A DNA stretch of 64,000 bases from Leifsonia sp. C5G2 (GTDB taxonomy: Bacteria > Actinomycetota > Actinomycetes > Actinomycetales > Microbacteriaceae), in NCBI RefSeq assembly GCF_013359685.1, contig NZ_JABFMV010000001.1:314858-378857 (forward strand), written 5' to 3'. Positions 8,260 through 15,542 of this stretch are shown here, piece after piece. The stretch's first letter is position 1; every line of letters starts with the position of its first letter. The translations under genes and the position numbers were made by a program. The notes beneath the pieces were generated by a model. That model made no database searches. It was given only the letters and a program-made list of their open reading frames with translations, and was not told the DNA's origin.

Positions 8260-9402
8260 TCAGATCGCCAAGCCGACCAGCACCGGCTCGGGCTGCAGCA
8301 CCACCCCGAACTCGGCCTGCACGCGCGATTGGATGAAGGTCGCCAGCTGCACCACGTCATCCGCCGTCGCGCCCCCGCGATTCACGATCGCGAGCGTGTG
8401 CTTCGAAGAGATGGCGGCTCCGGAGCCGGGAAGTGCGAAACCCCGGCGGATGCCGGCCTGCTCGATCAGCCACGCGGCGCTGAGCTTGACCGTGTACTCC
8501 GTGGCGGGCAGCGACGGAACGTCGAGCGGGTGCACCCCACCCGGCGGCAGGTCGAGCACGGTGTCCGGCTCGGCCGGCTCCTGCGGCCAGCGCGGCGCGT
8601 TCGCGGGCAGTGTGCGGGCGAAGGTCTCGGAGACGATCGGATTGGTGAAGAACGAGCCCGAGCTGACCGAGTCCGGGTCGGCCGGGTCCAGCACCATCCC
8701 CTTCGACGAGCGCAGCGACAGCACCGCTCGCCTCAGCTCCGCCACCGGCACACGGGATCCGAGCGGCACGCCGAGAGCATCGGCGAGCTGCGCGTACGCG
8801 ACGGGTGCGCTGAGCGGTGCCGCGATCCCGCCGGGAACCGAGTTGTCCGAGAGCTCGAGGTCGACCGTGAGCACCACGCCGAAGCGTCCGCGCTTGAGCA
8901 CCGAGGTGCGGTATCCCAACCCGAGGTCGTCGCGGGTCAGGTATTCGACCTCCCCGGTCGCGTCGTCGAGGAACTCCACCCCGAGGAGCGCCGACTCGAT
9001 CTCCTGGCCGTACGCGCCGATGTTCTGCACGGGGGCGGCGCCGGTCGATCCGGGGATCCCCGAAAGGGCCTCGATCCCCGACCACCCGTTGTTCACGGTC
9101 ATGGCGACGAGTCCGTCCCACGGCTCGCCCGCCTGCACCCGCAACCGGATGCGGCCGTCGGGCGCGGCCAGCCGCTCCACCCCACGGGTGCGGGCGTGGA
9201 TGACCGTGCCGTCGAAGCCCTCGTCACTCGCGACCGTGTTGGAGCCTCCGCCGAGCAGGAACCAGTCCTCGCCGCTGCCGCGGGCGTCGAGCACGGCGTC
9301 GATCAGCTCCTCGCGCGTTTCCGCCGCGACGAGCAGCCGTGGAGCGCCGCCGACGCGGATGGTGGTGAGGTCGGCGAGGCGTGCCGTCGTGGAGTCCGTC
9401 AT
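8260..9402 (-). CDS. murB: UDP-N-acetylmuramate dehydrogenase MurB
   Basis: MurB reduces UDP-GlcNAc-enolpyruvate to UDP-MurNAc with FAD and NADPH in cytoplasmic peptidoglycan precursor synthesis. The 380-residue protein has TTIRVGGAPRLLVAAET at the N-terminus, the FAD-binding LGGGSNTV, the GIPGSTGAAPVQNIGAYGQE block, the YRTSVLK region and the catalytic serine in SSGSFFTNP. The ATG overlaps the stop of the upstream MaoC gene (TCAT, 9399-9402), giving a three-gene unit of two dehydratase-type proteins and murB. Confidence 0.96.
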   Translation of the reverse strand: MTDSTTARLADLTTIRVGGAPRLLVAAETREELIDAVLDARGSGEDWFLLGGGSNTVASDEGFDGTVIHARTRGVERLAAPDGRIRLRVQAGEPWDGLVAMTVNNGWSGIEALSGIPGSTGAAPVQNIGAYGQEIESALLGVEFLDDATGEVEYLTRDDLGLGYRTSVLKRGRFGVVLTVDLELSDNSVPGGIAAPLSAPVAYAQLADALGVPLGSRVPVAELRRAVLSLRSSKGMVLDPADPDSVSSGSFFTNPIVSETFARTLPANAPRWPQEPAEPDTVLDLPPGGVHPLDVPSLPATEYTVKLSAAWLIEQAGIRRGFALPGSGAAISSKHTLAIVNRGGATADDVVQLATFIQSRVQAEFGVVLQPEPVLVGLAI

Positions 9403-9836
9403 GCCAGCCGGACGCGCACCTGCGCCTTGCCCAGCACCGTCTCGCCTCCGAAGGTCGTGGTCAGGTCGATGCGGGCGACGCGCGCCTCCGCATCCAGCTG
9501 ACCGACCTTCGCCGTGACGGTGACGGTCGCACCGTCCGCCGGGTCCACGACCACGGGCCGTGTGAAGCGCACCTGGTAGTCCGCGACCAGGGCGGGGTCA
9601 CCGACCCAGTCGACGACCGGCTGCACCGAGAGGCCCATGGTGAGCATCCCGTGGGCGATCACGCCGGGCAGGCCGACCGAGGTGGCCACATCGTCGCGGT
9701 AGTGGATGGGGTTGAAGTCGCCGGAGGCGCCCGCATAGCGGACGAGGGAGTCGCGGCTGAGCTCGACCGCCCGCTCGGCGACCACGTCGCCGACGGTCAG
9801 GGCGTCGAAGTCGGGAATGCTATCGGTGCCGGCCAT
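9399..9836 (-). CDS. MaoC/hot-dog dehydratase, HadB-like
   Basis: A 145-residue hot-dog protein with the hydratase 2 motif: YAGASGDFNPIHYRDDVA (catalytic Asp and His) and IAHGMLTMGL. It is the catalytic half of a HadAB-type (R)-3-hydroxyacyl dehydratase. The start overlaps the stop of the preceding hot-dog gene (TAATG), indicating a heterodimer made from coupled genes. In mycobacteria HadAB works in FAS-II; here the acyl substrate is unknown. Confidence 0.9.
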   Translation of the reverse strand: MAGTDSIPDFDALTVGDVVAERAVELSRDSLVRYAGASGDFNPIHYRDDVATSVGLPGVIAHGMLTMGLSVQPVVDWVGDPALVADYQVRFTRPVVVDPADGATVTVTAKVGQLDAEARVARIDLTTTFGGETVLGKAQVRVRLA

Positions 9837-10282
9837 TACTCGTCTCCTCGCACGACCAGGGTGGATGTGGCGGTCACCACGTGGGCGCCGTCCGCGTCGA
9901 CGATGGTCGACTCGGCGGTCACCATCGAGTGGGCGCCCAGCGACTTGACCGAGGTGACGCGGAGCGTCGCGGTCAGCTCGTCGCCGGCGAACACCGGGCG
10001 GCTGAACGTGAAGCGCTGGTCGCCGTGGACGACCCTGCTGAAGTCGATGCCCGCGTCCGGCTCGGAGAGCAGCTGGGCGAGCGTCGCCTCCTGCACGACC
10101 ACCGGGAAGGTGGGCGGCGCGACGAGGTCCGGGTGCCCCGCGGCTCGGGCCGCCTCGACATCGAACGAGAGCGGGGTGGTGGCGAAGACGGCGCGCGCGA
10201 ACTCGCGCACCTTCTCACGGCCGACGAGGTACGGCTGGGTGGGTGGGAACTCACGCCCCTGCAGCTCTGGATTGACTGGCAC
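9836..10282 (-). CDS. MaoC N-terminal-type hot-dog protein, HadA-like
   Basis: A 148-residue protein resembling the FAS1-type/MaoC N-terminal dehydratase domain: PYLVGREKVREFARAVF, HPDLVAPPTFPVVV, IDFSRVVHGDQRFTF. It lacks the catalytic Asp-His pair of its neighbour and is probably the substrate-binding partner. Translation starts at a GTG (10282). First gene of the had-like/murB unit. Confidence 0.88.
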   Translation of the reverse strand: MPVNPELQGREFPPTQPYLVGREKVREFARAVFATTPLSFDVEAARAAGHPDLVAPPTFPVVVQEATLAQLLSEPDAGIDFSRVVHGDQRFTFSRPVFAGDELTATLRVTSVKSLGAHSMVTAESTIVDADGAHVVTATSTLVVRGDE

Positions 10283-10336
10283 CCGACGATTCTACTGACC
10301 GCTCCCTGCGCGCCTCCGGGAGCGCCCCGGACGACA

Positions 10337-10372
10337 GAAGACCCCGGCGGCCGTGCGGCCGCCGGGGTCTTC
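10337..10372 (-). terminator. Strong GC hairpin terminator after the CxxC peptide gene
   Basis: A perfect 16-bp stem (GAAGACCCCGGCGGCC and its complement) with a 4-base loop lies 18 bases beyond the stop of the small peptide gene. There is no U-run, which is usual in high-GC actinobacteria. It separates the peptide unit from the downstream hot-dog genes. Confidence 0.8.
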
Positions 10373-10390
10373 GTGCTCGGTGCTAGCGCC

Positions 10391-10474
10391 TTACTGGCAG
10401 CTGTCGCACTGCAGCAGGTCCATGGGGTCGACGGGAACCGAGTAGCCGCCAACGCTGTCGTTTTCGTAGTCCAT
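10391..10474 (-). CDS. 27-residue peptide with C-terminal CxxC
   Basis: A very short gene that reads MDYENDS at its start and ends QCDSCQ, so the only two cysteines form a CxxC pair one residue from the end. The middle is Gly, Ser, Val and Pro-rich (GGYSVPVDP). Support for translation is strong: GGGGAGG (10480-10486) sits 5 bases before the ATG. The gene has its own AT-rich promoter with a perfect operator-like palindrome upstream and a 16-bp hairpin downstream. No maturation enzymes are adjacent. It could be a metal- or redox-linked regulatory peptide, a secreted signal or a precursor peptide. I do not recognise a family. Confidence 0.7.
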   Translation of the reverse strand: MDYENDSVGGYSVPVDPMDLLQCDSCQ

Positions 10475-10479
10475 GATGG

Positions 10480-10486
10480 CCTCCCC
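10480..10486 (-). promoter_or_regulatory. Ribosome binding site of the 27-residue peptide
   Basis: GGGGAGG on the minus strand, 5 bases before the ATG. It is among the strongest Shine-Dalgarno matches in the window and supports this very short gene. Confidence 0.8.
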
Positions 10487-10525
10487 TTGAAGTCTTGGTG
10501 ATCCGCATTCCCGCGGTGTTCACCC

Positions 10526-10557
10526 ACTATATAACCCGAATGACACTATTGTCATTC
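10526..10557 (-). promoter_or_regulatory. Promoter with 20-bp palindromic operator for the peptide gene
   Basis: On the minus strand an ATGACA -35 box (10550-10555) and a TATAGT or TATATA -10 box (10526-10533) are spaced 18 or 16 bases. A perfect palindrome, GAATGACA-CTAT-TGTCATTC (10538-10557), covers the -35 box and part of the spacer, where a bound repressor would block polymerase. The region is strikingly AT-rich for this genome. The binding protein is unknown. Confidence 0.65.
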
Positions 10558-10559
10558 CA

Positions 10560-10814
10560 CTACATGTTGTGTTTTGGGGTTTTTTCTCGCTGCCCCCAGA
10601 TTAGGGGGAACCACCGACATCATCGGCGGGTCGGACGATGCCGGACGAGCTGTCGTGACATCGGCGTTTTGTCGCAGGTCAGGTAGCGATTCAGACCGTT
10701 CCCGTTCCGGTCTCGAGTGCACGCGCCCCTCGTACCGGACTGCCCGGGCCCAGGCGAGCGATCCCGGTCTCGGCGTGTCGTGGATGCCGCGCGCCCTCGG
10801 CACGGCACGGGCAG
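10560..10814. other. Intergenic stretch without a supported gene
   Basis: Between the peptide promoter and the end of the one-pass membrane protein gene. Short open frames exist on both strands, but none has a ribosome site or coding-like composition. A short hairpin CCCCC-AGATTA-GGGGG (about 10594-10609) next to a T-run is visible. No other structure was seen. Confidence 0.5.
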
Positions 10815-11297
10815 TCAGACGGACGGACGCGTCGGGACCGCCGCCACGATCCCACGGCCGTTCTCCGGCCAGCCGTCCCAGCCGCGGAGCTGGAGACGGT
10901 ACTCGCCGCCCACCACCAGGGAGCGGCCCACCTTCTGCGCGGCCGCGTCGGGGAATCGTTCGCCGTCACGCGTCACCTCGAGGCGTCCGCACTGCCGCGT
11001 TCCCACATTCCAGTCCGTACCGAGGAAGCCGCTCTTCGAGTACACCGGATGGTGAGCCAGGGTCGTCACCGTGCACTCTGCGACCGAGTGCACGTTCCAC
11101 CAGATCCCGTCGACGATCAGGCTGCCGAACGTGAACACCGAGATCCCGAGCACGACGAAGGCTGCCACGAGGGCGAACTTCCCGGCCCTGCGGCCGGAGC
11201 GACTCATCGGGAGGGCGGGTGGCATCGGGTGGTGCTGTGTCAGCGGCCGTCGGTCGAAACCGGTCTGCAACCTGTCCGCCAGTGTCCTCCGCTCCAT
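10815..11297 (-). CDS. One-pass membrane protein of unknown function
   Basis: A 160-residue protein with a short basic cytoplasmic segment, one transmembrane helix (about residues 38-60: FALVAAFVVLGISVFTFGSLIV) and an external domain with two cysteines (AECTVTT and RQCGRLEV) that may form a disulphide. The external domain contains VVGGEYRLQLRGWDGWP near its end. The ATG at 11297 has GGGAGGT just upstream. Family not recognised. Confidence 0.72.
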   Translation of the reverse strand: MERRTLADRLQTGFDRRPLTQHHPMPPALPMSRSGRRAGKFALVAAFVVLGISVFTFGSLIVDGIWWNVHSVAECTVTTLAHHPVYSKSGFLGTDWNVGTRQCGRLEVTRDGERFPDAAAQKVGRSLVVGGEYRLQLRGWDGWPENGRGIVAAVPTRPSV

Positions 11298-11370
11298 CGC
11301 ACCTCCCATCGGCGATGGTAGCGACCCTGGGCGAAAGCAGCGGACCTCGGCCTCGCGCAGACCGCGCCGA

Positions 11371-12600
11371 TCAGTACCGGATGGCGTCGATCGGCCGCAC
11401 ACGGACGGCGACGAGGGAGGGCAGCAGCCCGGCCAGCGCTCCGACCCCGACGGCGACGAGCATCCCGAACGCCGCCGCGGACAGCGGGAAGGCCGGCACA
11501 TCCTGGAGGCCCTGGCGGTGCAGGAAGCCGATGACGATCGGGTTCTCCAGCGCGAGGATCGCGACCATCACCCCGGCGACCCCGGCCACGGTGGTCGCGA
11601 CCACGCTCTCCATCATGACGCCGGCGAACACGCGGGCCGCGGTCGCTCCGAAGCTGCGGCGGATCCCGATCTCCCGGATGCGGGCCCGCACGGTGACCAT
11701 CGAGATGTTCAGCAGCCCGAGGGCGCCGAGCAGCAGAATCAGGCCCGCGGCGGCGCCGCCGACGATCTTGAGGAAGAGCAGCGGGTCTGGGCCGTCCACA
11801 GCCTGGTAGTCCTGCCTGTTCACGCTCACCGTTGCACCGCTGCCGACGGCGCGCGAGAGGTCGGAGGAGAGGCGCTCCGACAGCGACGCGGAGAGGGCGG
11901 GCGGCACCCAGGCGTAGTACTGCGTCGAGCCCGCCTCGTCCTGCGGTGTCCCGGGCGGTTGGAGCGCCCGGTAGGCGTCGTAGAGCATCCACAGCTGGGC
12001 CATGTGCTCGTCGCCGCCCGCGGCGACACCGATGACGACCGCGTCGACCGGGGCGGGGCTGATCAGGTGGAGCTTGGGGTGAGAGCGCAGGTCCGGCGAG
12101 CCGAGCAGGCGCCAGAGACCCTCGTTGACGACCACGGCCGGCACGAGCCGGTCGGCGTCGCGCGCCGAGAACCAGCTGCCGGCGACGATCCGGGTGCGGA
12201 ACATCACCGCGTAGTCGGGGTCGACCAGCTGCCCGCTCAGGTTGGCATCGGCAGGGAGCCCGCGCACGACGGGCTGTGCGTAGCCCTGTCGCGTCGAATG
12301 GCTCACCTGGTACCGCGCAAGCACGTCGGTCACCAGCCGCCCGAACTCCGCATCCGTCGTCAACGCCCGGCCGTCCTCCGAGTACGGCAGGCTGATGTTC
12401 ATCATCGCCGGCCGCCCCTGACCGCGTTCGAGCCCCTCGACCACCCCCTGCTGGGCGACCGCCGAGATGGCCGCGATGGAGGTGAGCGCCATGATCGCCA
12501 CGGCGACGCCCACGATCGCCATGAGCACCCTCGCCCGGTACACCCGGAACTCGGACCACGCCTCCACGACGACGCTGTAGACCGACGTCAGCGCCCTCAC
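11371..12600 (-). CDS. MacB/FtsX-type ABC transporter permease
   Basis: A 409-residue permease with an N-terminal membrane helix (RARVLMAIVGVAVAIMAL), a large periplasm-facing MacB-like domain (about 50-275) and three C-terminal helices (about 282-305, 335-360, 375-398). It has the FtsX signature RIREIGIRRSFGAT. The GTG start overlaps the ATPase stop (TCAC, 12597-12600). With the ATPase and adaptor upstream it forms a MacAB-like efflux system for peptides, lipids or drugs. Confidence 0.9.
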   Translation of the reverse strand: MRALTSVYSVVVEAWSEFRVYRARVLMAIVGVAVAIMALTSIAAISAVAQQGVVEGLERGQGRPAMMNISLPYSEDGRALTTDAEFGRLVTDVLARYQVSHSTRQGYAQPVVRGLPADANLSGQLVDPDYAVMFRTRIVAGSWFSARDADRLVPAVVVNEGLWRLLGSPDLRSHPKLHLISPAPVDAVVIGVAAGGDEHMAQLWMLYDAYRALQPPGTPQDEAGSTQYYAWVPPALSASLSERLSSDLSRAVGSGATVSVNRQDYQAVDGPDPLLFLKIVGGAAAGLILLLGALGLLNISMVTVRARIREIGIRRSFGATAARVFAGVMMESVVATTVAGVAGVMVAILALENPIVIGFLHRQGLQDVPAFPLSAAAFGMLVAVGVGALAGLLPSLVAVRVRPIDAIRY

Positions 12601-13295
12601 CGCACGACCTCGACCTCGTCGGGATGCAGCACGCCGCCGTCGAGCCGGTGACGGTGGTCGGCCAGCGCGGCGATGTACGGGTCGTGCGTGATGGTCACGA
12701 GGGCGGCGCTGCTGTCGCGGGCCACCCCGTCGAGCAGCCGCATGACCGCCTGGCCGGTCTCCACATCCAGGGCTCCGGTCGGCTCGTCGGCCAGGATCAC
12801 CCGCGGCTCCCGGACGAGAGCGCGGGCGATGGCGACGCGCTGCTGCTCGCCGCCGGAGAGGCGGCTCGGCAGCCAGTCGGCGCGGTCGGCGAGCCCGACC
12901 CGGTCGAGCATCTCCAGGGCGAGCCGGCGACGCCGCCAGAACCGCTGCGGCTCGGCGTACAGGAGCGGCGTGGCGACGTTCTCGGCGGCCGTCCGGCCGG
13001 GCAGCAGGTTGAACTGCTGGAAGATGAACCCCACCTCGCGGCCCCGGCGCCTGTCCCGCTCCGCCGACGACATCCGCTGCACCGGGACGTCGTCGAACAC
13101 GATGCTGCCCGCCGTCGGCTCGTCGAGCAGCCCCAGGATGTTGAGCAGTGTCGACTTGCCGGAGCCGCTGCGGCCCACGATCGACACGTGCTCACCGGCG
13201 TCGACGACGAGGTCGATCCCGCGCAGGATGTGCAGCGGCTCGGCGTCCGGGATCTCGACGACGCGCGTGACCCCGTCCAGCACCAGGATCGCCAT
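12597..13295 (-). CDS. MacB-type ABC transporter ATP-binding protein
   Basis: A 232-residue ATPase. It has Walker A GRSGSGKST, Q-loop FIFQQFNLLPGRTAAENV, signature LSGGEQQRVAIARAL, Walker B VILADEPTGALD and H-loop VTITHDP. The spacing and sequence match the LolD/MacB group. It energises the adjacent FtsX permease. The ATG overlaps the adaptor stop by one base (TGATG). Confidence 0.94.
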   Translation of the reverse strand: MAILVLDGVTRVVEIPDAEPLHILRGIDLVVDAGEHVSIVGRSGSGKSTLLNILGLLDEPTAGSIVFDDVPVQRMSSAERDRRRGREVGFIFQQFNLLPGRTAAENVATPLLYAEPQRFWRRRRLALEMLDRVGLADRADWLPSRLSGGEQQRVAIARALVREPRVILADEPTGALDVETGQAVMRLLDGVARDSSAALVTITHDPYIAALADHRHRLDGGVLHPDEVEVVR

Positions 13296-14314
13296 CAGCC
13301 GCCGAAGCCGTTCGCCGACGCCGCCTGCTCGTCGACCTTCGACGGAACGAACTCCAGGATCTCGTCGCCCTTCTTCAGCCCTGCGACGATCTGCACCTGC
13401 CGACCGTCGAAGATGCCCAGCTGCACCTTCACCGGCGTCGGGGCGCCGCCGTCCGCCGCGGGCCGGTACACCGTGCCCGCCGCGCCCGCTCCCTCGACGG
13501 CGGTCGCGGGCACGATGAGCGCGCCGTCTGCCGACCCGGCGCCGATGGTCAGCTTCGCCGCAAGGCCGGCGAAGACGGTCACCTCGGCGGGCACCGCGCA
13601 GCGCACCGTCGGTCCGCCGGACGACCCGGCGCCGGAGGACGACCCCGCGGAGGGCGCGGGACCCTGCGCCGGGCCGTCGGACCCGCCGCTCGCCCCGGCG
13701 AGCGGAGCGCTGACGGTGAGGCCGGTGCAGGTGAACGGCTCCGGTCCGCCGGCGATGGTCACCTTCGCCTCGGTCGGCTTGCTGAGCAGCCGGTACTGCT
13801 GCACGGCGGCGATCGACCCCGAGACGTTGAACGTCGGCGGGGCGACCTGGCCCAGCACGTCGCCCACGGAGACCTGCTGGCCGACGAGCACGTCGACCGC
13901 CGACAGCGTCCCGGCCGCGCCCGCGGCGATCGTCTCCGTGCTGTACCGGGGGCTGCCGTCTGCGGCGGGCGTCTCGAGTTGGTGCTTGACGACGGCCACG
14001 GGAGTCGCGGCGTCGACCGCGGCGCCCGGCGCGGCGGCGACCTTCGTCACCTCGCCCGCCGCCGTGGCGCGCACCGGCGCCGCCGCGTCCGCGAATACCG
14101 TCGCGTCCAGGGTGAGGTCGTTGCGGATCGAACCGCTCTGCACGGTCGTCGTCGGCTCGGCCACCACCCCCGTCGGACTGATCCCGTCCGCGCCGGCGGT
14201 GGCGCCGCTGAAGAACGCGAGCTTCACGAGCGCTGCCGCGATGGCGGCGAAGACGACGAGGCGGAGGACCGGGAACACCCAGCGGCGCATCACACCGGGG
14301 GACGACGAACTCAT
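13295..14314 (-). CDS. MacA-like periplasmic adaptor protein
   Basis: A 339-residue membrane-fusion type protein. A membrane anchor (about 10-33, WVFPVLRLVVFAAIAAALVKLAF) is followed by two lipoyl-like halves (AAGEVTKVAAAPGAAVD and AAGAAGTLSAVDVLVGQQVSVGD), a Gly/Ser/Pro-rich linker near 195-220, and a beta-barrel region with IVPATAVEGAG. It links transporter and envelope in the three-gene exporter. The ATG at 14314 is chosen; it lies 4 bases after the MFS stop. Confidence 0.85.
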   Translation of the reverse strand: MSSSSPGVMRRWVFPVLRLVVFAAIAAALVKLAFFSGATAGADGISPTGVVAEPTTTVQSGSIRNDLTLDATVFADAAAPVRATAAGEVTKVAAAPGAAVDAATPVAVVKHQLETPAADGSPRYSTETIAAGAAGTLSAVDVLVGQQVSVGDVLGQVAPPTFNVSGSIAAVQQYRLLSKPTEAKVTIAGGPEPFTCTGLTVSAPLAGASGGSDGPAQGPAPSAGSSSGAGSSGGPTVRCAVPAEVTVFAGLAAKLTIGAGSADGALIVPATAVEGAGAAGTVYRPAADGGAPTPVKVQLGIFDGRQVQIVAGLKKGDEILEFVPSKVDEQAASANGFGG

Positions 14315-14318
14315 CCCC

Positions 14319-15542
14319 TCAGTCTGGCCGAACCATGCGAAGACTCTCATCATCCTCCGGGATGACCGCACCACCCCGCCGGACCCCCAGCACGGACAGC
14401 ACGGCGCAGCCGGCGAGCAGGAGGGACACGACGAGGAGGACCGCCGCCGGGGCAGCCCCGACCGTGGCCGCGACCACGAACGAGATCGCAGAGCCGCCGG
14501 CCGCGCCGACGGCGACTAGAGCGCTCGAGATCCGCGCCGCGCCGCCGGGAGGGGTGACCGCGAGCGCGCAACCCATGAGGAGGGCGTAGCCGGGCGCGAC
14601 GCAGACGACGACCGCGGCGACCAGCAGCGCGGCACCGACGCCCCGTCCGACCGCCGCGCCGGCCGACCCCAGGACCGCGGCGACGAGGGCGGCGACCGGG
14701 AGATACACGGCCGGCCGTACGCCGCGGGCGAGGAGGGCCGTGCAGGCGAAGCGGCCGACGGCCATCAGCGTCCAGAACACGGTCGTCCCTGCCGCGGCCG
14801 CGGCCGGCGCGATATCGAGCAGCTGGGCGGGGAGGGTGCTCGACCATCCGGCGAGGATGGTCTCCGCGCCGACGAAGAGGAAGAGCGCGACGGCCAGGAG
14901 CGTCACGCGGCCGCGCACGCCCGGACCCGAGCCCGCACCCGCGCCCGAGCCGGCGCCGCGAGCGCGAGAGGGCGCTCCGTCGGGAGAGCCCGGCCAGCCC
15001 GTCCTGACGACGGTCCCCGTCACGGCGGCCCCCGCGGGTACCAGGGCGATCGCGAGGAGCGGCGCCCAGGGGGCACCCTGTCCCGCCACGATCAGGAGCG
15101 GCGCGCCGGCGGCCGCCACGGCCGAGGCGCCGTTGAGGGCGCTCAGCCGCGCGGGGGTGCCGTGCGCCGACCGCGCCCGGGTCAGCGCGGTCGCACTCGC
15201 CTCCACCAGCCCGAAGCCGATCCCCGTGGCGAGCGCGGCACCGAGGAAGACCGGGACCGACGGCGCACAGGCGACCGCGATCAGCCCTGCCGCTTCGAGA
15301 CCGCTCCCGACCGGCAGCATCGTCCGCGCGCTCCCCCGCCGCGCGACCGCGACCACGACGACCCCGGCGAACAGGCCGAGGAACAGCAGGGACACGCTCG
15401 GCAGCAGGTCGGCCGCGGCGACGCCCAACCGCGTGGCGGCGGCGGGGAGGGAGGCCGGGATCGCCGCGCTGACCGCGCCGAGGGAGACGAAGGCCAGCGT
15501 CAGCGCAGCATCCTGTCGCCGTTCAGGGCCGGGTCGCGTCAT
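14319..15542 (-). CDS. MFS transporter
   Basis: A 407-residue permease with about 12 hydrophobic segments. The central loop is a low-complexity Gly/Ala/Ser repeat (RGAGSGAGAGSGPG) between the two six-helix halves. Substrate unknown. Its start overlaps the end of the FAD oxidoreductase gene by 20 bases, so it is probably read from the same transcript. It may export or import a product of the muropeptide operon or belong functionally with the exporter downstream. Confidence 0.85.
   Translation of the reverse strand: MTRPGPERRQDAALTLAFVSLGAVSAAIPASLPAAATRLGVAAADLLPSVSLLFLGLFAGVVVVAVARRGSARTMLPVGSGLEAAGLIAVACAPSVPVFLGAALATGIGFGLVEASATALTRARSAHGTPARLSALNGASAVAAAGAPLLIVAGQGAPWAPLLAIALVPAGAAVTGTVVRTGWPGSPDGAPSRARGAGSGAGAGSGPGVRGRVTLLAVALFLFVGAETILAGWSSTLPAQLLDIAPAAAAAGTTVFWTLMAVGRFACTALLARGVRPAVYLPVAALVAAVLGSAGAAVGRGVGAALLVAAVVVCVAPGYALLMGCALAVTPPGGAARISSALVAVGAAGGSAISFVVAATVGAAPAAVLLVVSLLLAGCAVLSVLGVRRGGAVIPEDDESLRMVRPD

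Noticed and set aside
10552-10803. Two short minus-strand frames before the CxxC peptide promoter
   Set aside because: No ribosome site, Arg/Pro-rich composition, no similarity visible; they also overlap the promoter-operator.
15523-15542. Possible frameshift at the oxidoreductase/MFS junction
   Set aside because: Both proteins are complete; the 20-base overlap is an ordinary coupled arrangement.
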